This document shows, piece after piece, positions 7,205-14,434 of a stretch of DNA of 22,637 bases. Under the pieces are notes generated by a model. That model had not been told where the DNA came from. It was given only the letters and a program-made list of their open reading frames with translations, and searched no databases. Location: positions 1-22,637 of the forward strand of contig UQVA01000029.1 of assembly GCA_900544405.1 (NCBI GenBank), read 5' to 3'. The translations under genes were made by a program, and so were the position numbers. Numbering within the stretch: the first letter of the stretch is position 1; each line of letters starts with the position of its first letter. This DNA comes from an uncultured Eubacteriales bacterium. Lineage in GTDB: Bacteria; Bacillota; Clostridia; Oscillospirales; Oscillospiraceae.

Positions 7205-7226
7205 ATTTCAGAAAGGAAGCTGAAAT
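7205..7226 (+). promoter_or_regulatory. Hairpin presenting the nfnA ribosome binding site
   Basis: ATTTCAG (7205-7211) can pair with CTGAAAT (7220-7226), leaving the AAAGGAAG ribosome site in an 8-nt loop with the ATG start directly after the stem. This may expose or limit the site; no effector is evident. Confidence 0.45.
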
Positions 7227-8081
7227 ATGTATAAGATCGTTCGCAAGAAGGAGCTGAACAGCTCCGTCACCCTGATGGAAATTGAGGCACCCTTTGTCGC
7301 CCGGAAGGCCAAAGCCGGTCAGTTCATCATTTTCCGCATCGACGAGATGGGTGAGCGGGTCCCCCTGACCATCGCCGGTTACGACCGGGAGAAGGGCACC
7401 GTCTCCATCATCTTCCAGAAGGTGGGCTTCTCCACCAAGGCTCTGGGCGCCCTGAACGAGGGCGACTACATCCGTGACTTCGTCGGCCCTCTGGGCCGTC
7501 CCACCGACGTGGAGGGCAAGAAGCGGGTGTGCGTGGTCGGCGGCGGCGTGGGCTGCGCCATTGCTCTGCCCGCTGCACAGGCATTCAAGGATGCCGGTGC
7601 CATCGTGGACGTGATCATCGGATTCCGGAACAAGGACCTGGTGATCCTGGAGGACGAGTTCAAGCAGGCCTCCACCAACCTGTACCTGATGACCGACGAC
7701 GGCTCCTACGGCGAGCAGGGCTTCGGCACCGTGAAGCTGCAGGCTCTGCTGGAGAGCGGCGTGCAGTATGACGAGGTGCTGGCCATCGGACCCGTGCCCA
7801 TGATGAAGTTCGTCTGCAAGACTACCGAGCCCTTCGGCGTGCATACCATGGTGTCCCTGAACCCCATTATGGTGGACGGCACCGGTATGTGCGGCGGCTG
7901 CCGTGTGACCGTTGGCGGCGAGACCAAGTTCGCCTGCGTGGACGGCCCCGAATTCGACGGCCACAAGGTGGATTTCGCCGAGCTGATGAGCCGGAACGGC
8001 GTGTACCGTGACCGGGAGGCCGAAGTGGCCAAGGACCACGTCTGCCGCATGGATGCCATGGGCAAGGCCCTCATTCACTAA
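7227..8081 (+). CDS. nfnA: NADH-dependent ferredoxin:NADP oxidoreductase subunit A (sulfide/dihydroorotate dehydrogenase-like FAD/NAD-binding protein)
   Basis: The 284-residue product matches the small subunit of NfnAB, a cytoplasmic flavin-based electron-bifurcating enzyme linking NADH, ferredoxin and NADPH. Residues 1-100 form the FAD domain, with RVPLTIAGYD as its flavin-contact loop. GGGVGCAIALPAAQA near 108-122 is the nucleotide-binding loop. The C-terminal [2Fe-2S] site reads D-x4-C-x2-C-x11-C (VDGTGMCGGC...FACVDGPEF), fitting the unusual one-Asp, three-Cys ligation reported for Nfn small subunits. The ATG at 7227 follows AAAGGAAG. nfnB starts 15 bp downstream. Alternative names are SudB or ferredoxin-NADP reductase subunit alpha; some relatives act with dihydroorotate dehydrogenase, but the adjacent GltA-type subunit favours Nfn. 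Confidence 0.9.
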   Translation: MYKIVRKKELNSSVTLMEIEAPFVARKAKAGQFIIFRIDEMGERVPLTIAGYDREKGTVSIIFQKVGFSTKALGALNEGDYIRDFVGPLGRPTDVEGKKRVCVVGGGVGCAIALPAAQAFKDAGAIVDVIIGFRNKDLVILEDEFKQASTNLYLMTDDGSYGEQGFGTVKLQALLESGVQYDEVLAIGPVPMMKFVCKTTEPFGVHTMVSLNPIMVDGTGMCGGCRVTVGGETKFACVDGPEFDGHKVDFAELMSRNGVYRDREAEVAKDHVCRMDAMGKALIH

Positions 8082-8096
8082 GGGAGGTAATTGAAA

Positions 8097-9482
8097 ATGG
8101 CAAATATGACTCTGACCAAGACCCCCATGCCCGAGCAGGACCCCAAGGTCCGTGCCCGGAACTTTAAGGAAGTGGCCCTGGGCTACACCGAGGAAATGGC
8201 CCGTGAAGAGGCCGGCCGCTGCCTGAACTGCAAGAAGCCCCACTGCGTGGAGGGCTGCCCCGTGAACGTCCGCATCCCGGAGTTCATCGCCAAGGTGGCC
8301 GAGGGCGACTTCAAGGCCGCTTATGAGATCATTACTTCCACCAATGCCCTGCCTGCCCTGTCCGGCCGTGTGTGCCCCCAGGAGAGCCAGTGCGAGAGCA
8401 AGTGCGTCCGCGGCGTGAAGGGCGAGCCGGTGGCCATCGGCCGTCTGGAGCGGTTCGTGGCCGACTGGTATCGGGAGAACGTCAACGAGATGCCCGCCAA
8501 GCCCGAGTCCAACGGCAAGAAGGTGGCCGTGGTCGGTTCCGGCCCTGCCGGTCTGACCTGCGCCAGCGACCTGGCCAAGAAGGGCTATGACGTGTCCATT
8601 TTCGAGGCCCTGCATACTGCCGGCGGCGTGCTGGTGTACGGTATCCCCGAGTTCCGTCTGCCCAAGGCCATCGTGGCCAACGAGGTCACCAAGCTGGAGG
8701 CCCAGGGCGTCCATGTGATGACCGACATGGTCATCGGCCGGGTGCTGTCCATCGACGAGCTGTTCGAGATGGGCTTCCAGGCCGTGTTCGTCGGCTCCGG
8801 CGCAGGACTTCCCATGTTCATGCACATCCCCGGCGAGGCGCTGAAGGGCGTGTTCTCCGCCAATGAGTACCTGACCCGGACCAACCTGATGAAGGCTTAC
8901 ACCGAGGAGGCCGACACCCCCATCATCAAGAGCAAGGCTGTGGCCGTGGTCGGCGGCGGCAACGTGGCCATGGACGGCGCCCGCTGTGCCATGCGTCTGG
9001 GTGCGGACAAGGTGTACATCGTTTACCGCCGCGGCGAGGCCGAAATGCCCGCCCGTCTGGAGGAGCAGCACCACGCCAAGGAGGAGGGCATCGAGTTCAA
9101 GACTCTGTGCAATCCCGTGGAAATTCTCGGCGATGAGGACGGCCGTGTGTGCGGCATGAAGTGCGTGCGTATGGAGCTGGGCGAGCCTGACGCTTCCGGC
9201 CGCCGCCGCCCCATCGAGGTGCCGAACAGCGAGTTCGTGCTGGACGTGGATACCGTCATCATGGCGCTGGGCACCAGCCCCAACCCCCTGATCCGCTCCA
9301 CCACCCCCGGCCTGGACACCAACAAGAAGGGCTGCCTGGTGGTCGATGAGAACGAAATGACCACCCGTGAGGGCGTGTTTGCCGGCGGCGATGCCGTTAC
9401 CGGCGCTGCCACCGTCATTCTGGCCATGGGCGCAGGCAAGAAGGGCGCTGCCGCCATCGACGCTTACCTGTCCAAGAAGTAA
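8097..9482 (+). CDS. nfnB: NfnB / NADPH-dependent glutamate synthase-type (GltA) large subunit
   Basis: The 461-residue product is the FeS flavoprotein partner of NfnA, often annotated gltA after the glutamate synthase small subunit. The N-terminal Fer4_20 region carries two cysteine clusters, CLNCKKPHCVEGCP near 42-55 and CPQESQCESKC near 91-101, for two [4Fe-4S] centres. An FAD dinucleotide loop follows near 144-160 (VGSGPAGLTCASDLA) and an NADPH loop near 285-300 (VVGGGNVAMDGARCAM). GGDAVTGAATVILAMGAGKK near the end is the terminal FAD contact. The ATG at 8097 is preferred over TTG 8091, since GGGAGGT (8082-8088) is 8 nt from the ATG. No glutamate synthase large subunit lies nearby, which supports the bifurcating role. 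Confidence 0.92.
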   Translation: MANMTLTKTPMPEQDPKVRARNFKEVALGYTEEMAREEAGRCLNCKKPHCVEGCPVNVRIPEFIAKVAEGDFKAAYEIITSTNALPALSGRVCPQESQCESKCVRGVKGEPVAIGRLERFVADWYRENVNEMPAKPESNGKKVAVVGSGPAGLTCASDLAKKGYDVSIFEALHTAGGVLVYGIPEFRLPKAIVANEVTKLEAQGVHVMTDMVIGRVLSIDELFEMGFQAVFVGSGAGLPMFMHIPGEALKGVFSANEYLTRTNLMKAYTEEADTPIIKSKAVAVVGGGNVAMDGARCAMRLGADKVYIVYRRGEAEMPARLEEQHHAKEEGIEFKTLCNPVEILGDEDGRVCGMKCVRMELGEPDASGRRRPIEVPNSEFVLDVDTVIMALGTSPNPLIRSTTPGLDTNKKGCLVVDENEMTTREGVFAGGDAVTGAATVILAMGAGKKGAAAIDAYLSKK

Positions 9483-9510
9483 AAAATATCCGGTGTTTCC
9501 CGGAAAACCC

Positions 9511-9550
9511 GCATCCCGCCTCGAAATCTTTTCGAGGCGGGATGCTTTTT
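9511..9550 (+). terminator. Intrinsic terminator of nfnAB
   Basis: A perfect 16-bp stem (9511-9526 with 9530-9545, arm GCATCCCGCCTCGAAA) has a TCT loop and is followed by TTTTT at 9546-9550. It lies 28 nt past the nfnB stop. Confidence 0.95.
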
Positions 9551-9579
9551 GATATGCACTTCCTGCGGGACGAAAAATA

Positions 9580-9632
9580 GCCTTCCCCTGGGGGAAGGTG
9601 GCATTGCGAAGCAAAGACGGATGAGGGGCGGG
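9580..9632. repeat. Intergenic repeat, family A (copy 2)
   Basis: The module has the CTTCCCC-TGG-GGGAAG hairpin, GGTGGC, a variable hairpin (ATTGCGAAGCAAAGAC) and GGATGAGGGGCGG. It differs from the copy at 89 only in the variable segment and tail. It opens a repeat-only stretch of about 470 bp after the nfnAB terminator, in which I see no gene. Confidence 0.75.
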
Positions 9633-9651
9633 ACGCACTTTCGATTTTATG

Positions 9652-9720
9652 TGTAGGGGCGGCGGCATGCCCCGCCCGCTTGCGAGTAATCCCAGAGCGG
9701 TAAAAATCGACGTAGGGACT
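9652..9720. repeat. Intergenic repeat, family B (copy 2)
   Basis: TGTAGGGGCGGCGGCATGCC begins the module and CAGAGCGGTAAAAATCGACG ends it, as in the other B copies. It follows family A after 19 bp, the same A-then-B order as at 13819-13946. Confidence 0.8.
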
Positions 9721-9737
9721 GACGGAACAGAGAAAAG

Positions 9738-9890
9738 CCTTTTCCCCGGGAAGAAGGTGTCACGCCTTTTGGCGTGACGGATGTGGGGCCTATCGACTTT
9801 CCGGGCAGTCGGGAAATACGCACCGGGTCCCCTCCACACCCGTCACGGCTTGCGCCGTGCCACCCTCTGTAAGCAGGAGAGGGCTTTCTC
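9738..9890. repeat. Diverged family A pair facing each other
   Basis: The left part (AAGCCTTTTCCCCGGGAAGAAG, then TCACGCC-TTTT-GGCGTGA and GGATGTGGGG) is a diverged A module. The right part (CCCCTCCACACCCGTCACGG, then GGCTTGCGCC and GTGCCACCCTCT) is a second one in reverse. Between them 9790-9825 holds nothing I recognise. Confidence 0.5.
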
Positions 9891-9906
9891 TCTCCCGGAA
9901 GTCTTA

Positions 9907-9965
9907 ACGTCGATTTTACCGTTCTGGCAACGTTAGCTGGCGGGCGAGGCATGCCTCGCCCCTAC
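9907..9965. repeat. Intergenic repeat, family B (reverse copy)
   Basis: This is the reverse complement of the B module: CGTCGATTTTACCG at the left, GGCGGGCGAGGCATGCCTCG and CCCCTAC at the right. With the forward copy at 9652-9720 it forms a large inverted pair about 310 bp across. Confidence 0.75.
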
Positions 9966-10027
9966 CGTGCTACGCCGGGAGTGCGTCCCGCCCCGCATCC
10001 GTCTGCCCCGCTGGAAGCCGGTTGCTC

Positions 10028-10065
10028 AAAAAGGCCCAGCCCAAGGCGGATTGCCCTGGACTGGG
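10028..10065 (-). terminator. Terminator of the minus-strand secreted-protein gene
   Basis: Read on the minus strand, CCCAGTCCAGG pairs with CCTTGGGCTGGG (about 11 bp with G-T wobbles), and the stem is followed by TTTTT (10032 down to 10028). It begins about 20 nt after the stop codon at 10087. Confidence 0.75.
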
Positions 10066-10086
10066 TCTTGGATTTTTGGGACTTCC

Positions 10087-11286
10087 TTAGAACTTGTTGT
10101 TATCTTCCGTCTGGCGGAAGACGGCGGTGCCGGGGGCGGTATCATAGAGGGCGTCCACCCGGTAGAGAATTTGCGCCGCACGGCCGCGGGTCAGTTTCTC
10201 ATTGGCGCTCAGGGTCACGTCCTGGGCCGCCAGGGCCGCCAGGGCGTGTTTTGCCCAGGCCGGGGCATCGTTTTCCCGTTCCTCCGTGCCGCCGTCTTTT
10301 GCATCTGCTGCCAACGTACTTTCCACCGGCAGGTCCAGAATGTTTTGCAGCATCACCGCCGCCTCGGCCCCTGTTACCGGGTCCTCCAGGGCCGCCATGG
10401 CCTCCTCCGGCAATCCCGCCGTCAGGCCGGATCGGATGGCTGCTGCCAGATAGGGCTTGAACCATTCCGGCACGTCCTGGTTGATTGCCGAAACGTCACT
10501 TTCCGCGGGCAGGGACAGCTCTTTTAAGAGCATGGTCAGGAACTCCCGGCGGCTCACCTGCTCCTCCCCCTGGAAGCAAAGCTGCCCGGCCAGGCTTTCC
10601 CCCTGGAAAATGCCGGTATTGCGCAGCCATTCCGCTTCAAAGCGGTAGGACGCCGTTTCCGTGTCCGTATATTCGGCGCTGCTTTTCAGAATCTGAATGG
10701 TCACGGTGGCTTCCCTGGACACATTCCCCGCCGGGTCCGTGGCCGTATAGGTGAAGGAATCCACGCCCACTTTATTCTTTTTCGGGGTGTAGGTGAAGCC
10801 GCCCTGGTCGTCCAGTGTCACGGTCCCCCGCTTGGGCTGCCGGAGAACGGCATAGGTCACGGCCTCCCCCTCCGGGTCCTTGGCCCGGAACGAAGCCGTA
10901 TTGGGGAGATTTTTGTAAGTTTCCATGGTCATATCCTCCGCCGTGGGGGGCAGATTCTGCTTGCCCCGGATGGAGAAGGTCAGGGTCGCCTCCGGTCCCA
11001 CGGAATCCTCATATACGGGAAGATACGAAAGACACCCCACCGTGTCGGCCTCCTCCTGCTCCGGCAGGAAGGTCAGGGAATCCACCTGGGCTGCCGTGAG
11101 AATGTCTCCGGAGCGAATGGCCCGGTTCCCCAGCAGCAACGTGCCGTTTTCCGGCACGGCCATCACGCAGATGCCCTCCAGATTTTCGCCCTCGGTCAGT
11201 TTGGAAAGGGGATTTTCTGCCCCGGCCACCGGCAGACTCAGCGCCAGCACCAGCACCATGGGCAGAAGAAATTTGCGAAACATCAT
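10087..11286 (-). CDS. Secreted protein with cadherin/Ig-like domains and S-layer-homology-like C terminus
   Basis: The 399-residue product has a Sec signal peptide (KFLLPMVLVLALSLPVAGA, cleavage near residue 23). Residues 30-95 resemble a cadherin/CSPG-like repeat (PENGTLLLGNRAIRSGDIL). Residues 112-200 form a Big_9/cadherin-like domain (KDPEGEAVTYAVLRQPKRGTV, then GVDSFTYTATDPAGN). The rest shows three weak S-layer-homology-like repeats: VSRREFLTMLLKEL, WFKPYLAAAIRSGLTAG with PVTGAEAAVMLQNIL, and WAKHALAALAAQD with LTRGRAAQILYRVDAL. Such proteins bind secondary cell-wall polymers, but these repeats are degenerate. Two start codons are possible, ATG 11286 or 11283, both served by AGGAGGT. 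It is divergent from the transketolase genes. Exact function is unknown. Confidence 0.8.
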   Translation of the reverse strand: MMFRKFLLPMVLVLALSLPVAGAENPLSKLTEGENLEGICVMAVPENGTLLLGNRAIRSGDILTAAQVDSLTFLPEQEEADTVGCLSYLPVYEDSVGPEATLTFSIRGKQNLPPTAEDMTMETYKNLPNTASFRAKDPEGEAVTYAVLRQPKRGTVTLDDQGGFTYTPKKNKVGVDSFTYTATDPAGNVSREATVTIQILKSSAEYTDTETASYRFEAEWLRNTGIFQGESLAGQLCFQGEEQVSRREFLTMLLKELSLPAESDVSAINQDVPEWFKPYLAAAIRSGLTAGLPEEAMAALEDPVTGAEAAVMLQNILDLPVESTLAADAKDGGTEERENDAPAWAKHALAALAAQDVTLSANEKLTRGRAAQILYRVDALYDTAPGTAVFRQTEDNNKF

Positions 11287-11391
11287 GCACTACCTCCTGA
11301 ATTTGGTGTTCGCAGGTAGTTTCTGCCAGAATGGGGAAATTATGCGTAACGAAACAAAACTTTTTCCGAATCGTAAAAAGAAGAATATGAC

Positions 11392-11420
11392 TTGCAAATT
11401 TCGCCGAAAACCGTTACAAT
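11392..11420 (+). promoter_or_regulatory. Sigma-A promoter for the split transketolase operon
   Basis: The -35 TTGCAA (11392-11397), a 17-nt spacer and the -10 TACAAT (11415-11420) predict a start near 11427, leaving a short leader with AAAGGAG at 11437-11443. The remaining divergent spacer (11287-11391) has no convincing minus-strand promoter; CATAAT occurs without a good -35. Confidence 0.75.
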
Positions 11421-11450
11421 ATAGCCATCATCTTACAAAGGAGTTATGCT

Positions 11451-12296
11451 ATGCTTCCTCAGGAATTGAAGGCGCTGGAAATCACCGCCTGTAAGATCCG
11501 GATGGACATTCTCACGGCCACCCATGCCGCCAAGTGCGGCCACCCCGGCGGCAGTCTGTCCGCAGCGGATCTCTTTACCTATCTTTATTTTCACGAACTG
11601 CGTGTAGACCCCAAGAACCCCCAGGACCCGGACCGGGACCGGTTCGTCCTCAGCAAGGGTCACACCGCTCCCGGCCTGTACTCCGCTCTGGCCGAGCGGG
11701 GCTTCTTCCCGGTGGAGGACCTGAAGACCCTCCGGCGCATTGACAGCTACCTGCAGGGCCACCCCAACATGAACCATGTACCCGGTGTGGATATGTCCAC
11801 CGGCTCCTTGGGCCAGGGCATTTCCTGCGCCTGCGGCATGGCCAAGGGCGGCAAGTACCGGAACAAGGACTTCCGGGTCTATACCCTGCTGGGCGACGGC
11901 GAGATTCAGGAGGGCCAGGTCTGGGAGGCCATGATGTTCGCTTCCCACTATCATCTGGACAACCTGTGCGTGATCATCGACAACAACGGCCTGCAGATCG
12001 ACGGCGCCGTGGACAAGGTCATGTCCCCCTACCCCATCGACGAGAAGCTGAAGGCCTTCGGCTTCCATGTGATCTGCATCAACGGCAACGACATGGCCGA
12101 CATCGACCGGGCCATGCAGGAGGCCAAGACCGTTAAGGGCCAGCCCACCGCCATTCTGATGAAAACCACCAAGGGCAAGGGCGTTTCCTATATGGAAGGC
12201 AAGGCCGAGTGGCACGGCAAGGCTCCCAACGACGAGCAGTATGAGCTGGGGTTGGCGGAGCTTCGCAGCGCCCTGAGCGAATTGGAGGGAAAGTAA
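11451..12296 (+). CDS. Transketolase, N-terminal (TPP-binding) subunit
   Basis: The 281-residue product is the thiamine-pyrophosphate half of a two-gene transketolase, which moves two-carbon ketol units between sugar phosphates in the non-oxidative pentose phosphate pathway. KCGHPGGSLSAADLFTYLYF near 25-44 and GHTAPGLYSAL near 70-80 are conserved substrate/cofactor segments. The TPP motif runs from GDGEIQEGQ near 149 to IIDNNGLQIDG near 178. The length matches other split N-terminal subunits. The ATG at 11451 has AAAGGAG 7 nt upstream. The C-terminal half starts one base after its stop. Split transketolases are common in Clostridia and Archaea; 1-deoxyxylulose-5-phosphate synthase is excluded by size and motifs. 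Confidence 0.95.
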   Translation: MLPQELKALEITACKIRMDILTATHAAKCGHPGGSLSAADLFTYLYFHELRVDPKNPQDPDRDRFVLSKGHTAPGLYSALAERGFFPVEDLKTLRRIDSYLQGHPNMNHVPGVDMSTGSLGQGISCACGMAKGGKYRNKDFRVYTLLGDGEIQEGQVWEAMMFASHYHLDNLCVIIDNNGLQIDGAVDKVMSPYPIDEKLKAFGFHVICINGNDMADIDRAMQEAKTVKGQPTAILMKTTKGKGVSYMEGKAEWHGKAPNDEQYELGLAELRSALSELEGK

Positions 12297-12297
12297 T

Positions 12298-13236
12298 ATG
12301 GCAGACGTAAAGAAGATCGCCACCAGAGACAGCTATGGCAAGGCCCTGGCCGCCCTGGGCGAAGAACATCCCGACCTGGTGGTGCTGGACGCCGACCTGG
12401 CCGGCGCTACCAAGACCGCTACCTTCCAGAAGGCATTCCCGGATCGGCATTTTGACTGCGGCATCGCCGAGGCCAACATGGTCTGCGTGGCGGCGGGCCT
12501 GAGCACCACCGGCCTGGTGCCCTTTGCTTCCAGCTTCGCCATGTTCGCCGCCGGACGGGCCTTCGAGCAGGTCCGCAACTCCGTGGGCTACCCCCACCTG
12601 AACGTGAAAATCGGCGCTACCCACGGCGGATTGTCCGTGGGCGAGGACGGCGCTTCCCATCAGTGCTGCGAGGATTTCGCCCTGATGCGCTCCATCCCCG
12701 GCATGGTGGTCATGTCCCCCGCCGACGACGTGGAGGCCCGGGCCATGGTGAAGGCTGCCTATGAATATGTGGGACCGGTGTATATGCGCTTTGGCCGTGC
12801 CGCCGTGCCGGTCATCCATGAAGAGAACTACAAGTTCGAGATCGGCAAGGGCGAGGTCCTGAAGGACGGCAAGGACGTGGCCATTATCGCCAACGGCCTG
12901 ATGGTGGCGGAGGCTCTGGAAGCCGCCGAGACTTTGAAGGCTGAGGGCATCGAGGCCATGGTCATCAATATGGCCACCATCAAGCCCCTGGACAACGAGC
13001 TGGTGCTGTCCGCCGCCAAGAAGTGCGGCAAGGTCATCACCTGCGAGGAGCATAGCGTCATCGGCGGTCTGGGCGAGGCCGTGTGCAGCCTGCTCAGTGA
13101 GAATCTGCCCACCCCGGTGAAGCGCATCGGTGTGGAGGATACCTTCGGCCGCTCCGGCACCGCCAAGGAAGTGCTGGACGCTTACGGCCTGAACGCCGCT
13201 CACATCGTGTCCGCTGCCGAAGCGTTCTGTAAATAA
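12298..13236 (+). CDS. Transketolase, C-terminal (pyrimidine-binding) subunit
   Basis: The 312-residue product supplies the pyrimidine-binding and C-terminal domains that complete the active site with the preceding subunit. The catalytic glutamate that activates TPP sits in FDCGIAEANMVCVAAGLS near 52-69. SFAMFAAGRAFEQVRNSV and GATHGGLSVGEDGASHQCCEDF follow, as in family members. The C-terminal domain begins near 190 (VLKDGKDVAIIANGLMVAEAL). The spacing of one base to the upstream stop and the in-gene GGAGGG at 12284-12289 indicate translational coupling and equal expression. Its TAA is followed by an A/T-rich stretch with no clear terminator hairpin. Confidence 0.95.
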   Translation: MADVKKIATRDSYGKALAALGEEHPDLVVLDADLAGATKTATFQKAFPDRHFDCGIAEANMVCVAAGLSTTGLVPFASSFAMFAAGRAFEQVRNSVGYPHLNVKIGATHGGLSVGEDGASHQCCEDFALMRSIPGMVVMSPADDVEARAMVKAAYEYVGPVYMRFGRAAVPVIHEENYKFEIGKGEVLKDGKDVAIIANGLMVAEALEAAETLKAEGIEAMVINMATIKPLDNELVLSAAKKCGKVITCEEHSVIGGLGEAVCSLLSENLPTPVKRIGVEDTFGRSGTAKEVLDAYGLNAAHIVSAAEAFCK

Positions 13237-13264
13237 AATTTAAATAAAATTAAAAATCGGCCGC

Positions 13265-13293
13265 TTGCTTTTCCGGCGGGGCTATGGTATCCT
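13265..13293 (+). promoter_or_regulatory. Extended -10 promoter with A/T-rich upstream element
   Basis: The -35 TTGCTT (13265-13270), a 17-nt spacer ending TGG, and the -10 TATCCT (13288-13293) form an extended -10 promoter. Directly upstream, 13231-13257 is nearly all A and T with AAATAAAATT twice, resembling an UP element. Confidence 0.55.
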
Positions 13294-13322
13294 AAAAAGA
13301 AAATGCTGAAAGGTGTGTACCT

Positions 13323-13796
13323 ATGGTTGGGAAATACCTGAGCGTGTTTCTGGTGTCCATGGTCCCGCTGGTGGAGCTGCGGCTGGCTGTGCCGATTGCC
13401 ATCGGCATGGGGCTGGACTATTTTCCGTCCCTCATCGTGTGCGTGCTGGGAAATATGCTGCCGGTGCCGCTCATCTACTTCTTTGCAAGAAAAGTCTTGA
13501 TATGGGGCTCGAAGAAGGCGTACATCGGGAAAATTTGCAACTTTTTCCTGGTCAAGGGCGAGCGGGCCGGGCAGAAGCTCACCGCCAGGACGGGCCGGTT
13601 CGGGCTTTTTGTGGCGCTGATGCTCTTTGTGGGTGTTCCCATCCCCGGCACCGGTGCCTGGACCGGGACGTTGGGGGCCTCTTTTTTGAATATGGGCATC
13701 AAAAGCACCGCCCTGGCCGTGGGCCTGGGGGTCATTCTCGCCGGGACCGTCATGGCTTTGGGAAGTCTGGGAATCGTCCATATCTTCGGGCTGTAA
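13323..13796 (+). CDS. Small multidrug-export-family membrane protein (COG2426/Sm_multidrug_ex)
   Basis: The 157-residue product is a multi-span membrane protein. Family-typical features are the N-terminal VSMVPLVELRLAVPIAIGMGL, LGNMLPVPLIYFFARKV near 42-58, and FVALMLFVGVPIPGTGAWTGTL near 97-118, followed by a final hydrophobic region. The conserved ELR and PxPGTGAWTG motifs mark the Sm_multidrug_ex family. The drug-export label is historical and the substrate is not established. The ATG at 13323 has AAAGGTG about 7 nt upstream. It appears to be a single-gene unit with its own promoter, and a long repeat cluster follows. Confidence 0.85.
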   Translation: MVGKYLSVFLVSMVPLVELRLAVPIAIGMGLDYFPSLIVCVLGNMLPVPLIYFFARKVLIWGSKKAYIGKICNFFLVKGERAGQKLTARTGRFGLFVALMLFVGVPIPGTGAWTGTLGASFLNMGIKSTALAVGLGVILAGTVMALGSLGIVHIFGL

Positions 13797-13818
13797 GAGC
13801 CTTGACCTTCTGAGGGTA

Positions 13819-13867
13819 GCCTTCCCCTGGGGGAAGGTGGCCCCGAAGGGGCCGGATGAGGGGCGGG
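13819..13867. repeat. Intergenic repeat, family A (copy 3)
   Basis: The module matches the copies at 89 and 9580: CTTCCCC hairpin, GGTGGC, the variable hairpin CCCCGAAGGGG, then GGATGAGGGGCGG. The hairpin arms differ between copies but stay complementary, as expected if the fold rather than the sequence is kept. It opens a 640-bp gene-free region running to 14434. Confidence 0.8.
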
Positions 13868-13885
13868 ACGCAGTTGTTTATAGAG

Positions 13886-13946
13886 TGTAGGGGCGGCGGC
13901 ACGCCTCGCCCGGCGGGTAACGATACTTGAGAGGTAAAAATCGACG
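13886..13946. repeat. Intergenic repeat, family B (copy 4)
   Basis: TGTAGGGGCGGCGGCACGCC opens the module and GAGAGGTAAAAATCGACG closes it. GTAACGATACTTGAG in between matches the copy at 6981 (GTAGCGATACTTGAG). Confidence 0.8.
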
Positions 13947-13969
13947 CAGAAGCCTGCCGAGACTGAGCA

Positions 13970-14038
13970 AAGCCTTCCCCTGGAGGGGAAGCCTTGCGCC
14001 ACGCCATTTCTGTGTATAGAATGTATAGAATTCAGCGG
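13970..14038. repeat. Partial A arm plus family E segment
   Basis: AAAGCCTTCCCCTGGAGGGG is followed by AAGCCTTGCGCCACGCCATT and TCTGTGTATAGAATGTATAG. The second part is a diverged form of the segment at 20565-20600 and 233-262, with an extra short duplication (GTATAGAAT, GTATAGAAT). Confidence 0.5.
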
Positions 14039-14049
14039 AGCCTTGGCCC

Positions 14050-14165
14050 CCCTCCGAGAGGGGGCAGTCACGCTGCAAAGCGTGACTGGGGGAGTGTCCT
14101 ATCGAACCGGGCACACTCCCTCCGTCAGCCCTTAGGGGCCTTGCCTCCCTCTAAGAGGGAGGCAA
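14050..14165. repeat. Two strong hairpins, repeat family D
   Basis: Two perfect stems are present. The first is AGTCACGCT (14066-14074) with AGCGTGACT (14079-14087), inside CCCCCTC...GAGGGGG. The second is TTGCCTCCCTC (14141-14151) with GAGGGAGGCAA (14155-14165), loop TAA. Neither has a T run, so they are more likely repeat modules than terminators. Confidence 0.55.
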
Positions 14166-14166
14166 G

Positions 14167-14250
14167 AGACGGTGCGAACCATCAGCCCCTACCGCCCCTC
14201 ATCCGTCACGGGCTAAGGCCCGTGCCACCTTCCCCCAGGGGAAGGCTTTT
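14167..14250. repeat. Intergenic repeat, family A with extended tail (reverse copy)
   Basis: GACGGTGCGAACCATCAGCC then CCTACCGCCCCTCATCCGTC, a hairpin CACGGGCTAAGGCCCGTG, and CCACCTTCCCCCAGGGGAAG. The same order is found at 18277-18355 with few differences, showing that the tail belongs to the repeat. Confidence 0.75.
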
Positions 14251-14312
14251 CTCAGAAACCTTGACTTTTAGGACACTCCCTCCGTCTCGGCTTGCGCCGA
14301 GCCACATAGTAG

Positions 14313-14369
14313 TGGTATGACTGCCACCGGCAGTCATATTCATTCCTATTCGCTGCGCGGGGCACAGCC
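14313..14369. repeat. Intergenic hairpin repeat, family C (reverse copy)
   Basis: TATGACTGCC (14316-14325), loop ACC and GGCAGTCATA (14329-14338) form a 10-bp stem, followed by TATTCGCTGCGCGGGGCACA. This is the reverse complement of the start of the window (7-57). Confidence 0.75.
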
Positions 14370-14434
14370 CTCTGAGAGGGTGGCAAGGCCGCACTATTCA
14401 CCCCCAAAAAATTTCCATTCAGGAGGAAAAAACG

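Noticed and set aside
7203..9839. 878-codon open frame on the minus strand opposite nfnAB
   Set aside because: It is antisense to two well-identified flavoproteins, is rich in His, Gly and Leu as expected from reverse reading of GC-rich codons, has no family motif and runs through the repeats and terminator.
9951..10527. Pro/Arg-rich frames on the plus strand near 9950-10530
   Set aside because: They start in a reverse B repeat and run antisense to the secreted-protein gene.
13797..14434. Possible CRISPR array or tRNA cluster in the long gap
   Set aside because: Repeats are of different families and lengths without regular spacers, and no cloverleaf or conserved tRNA arm was found.
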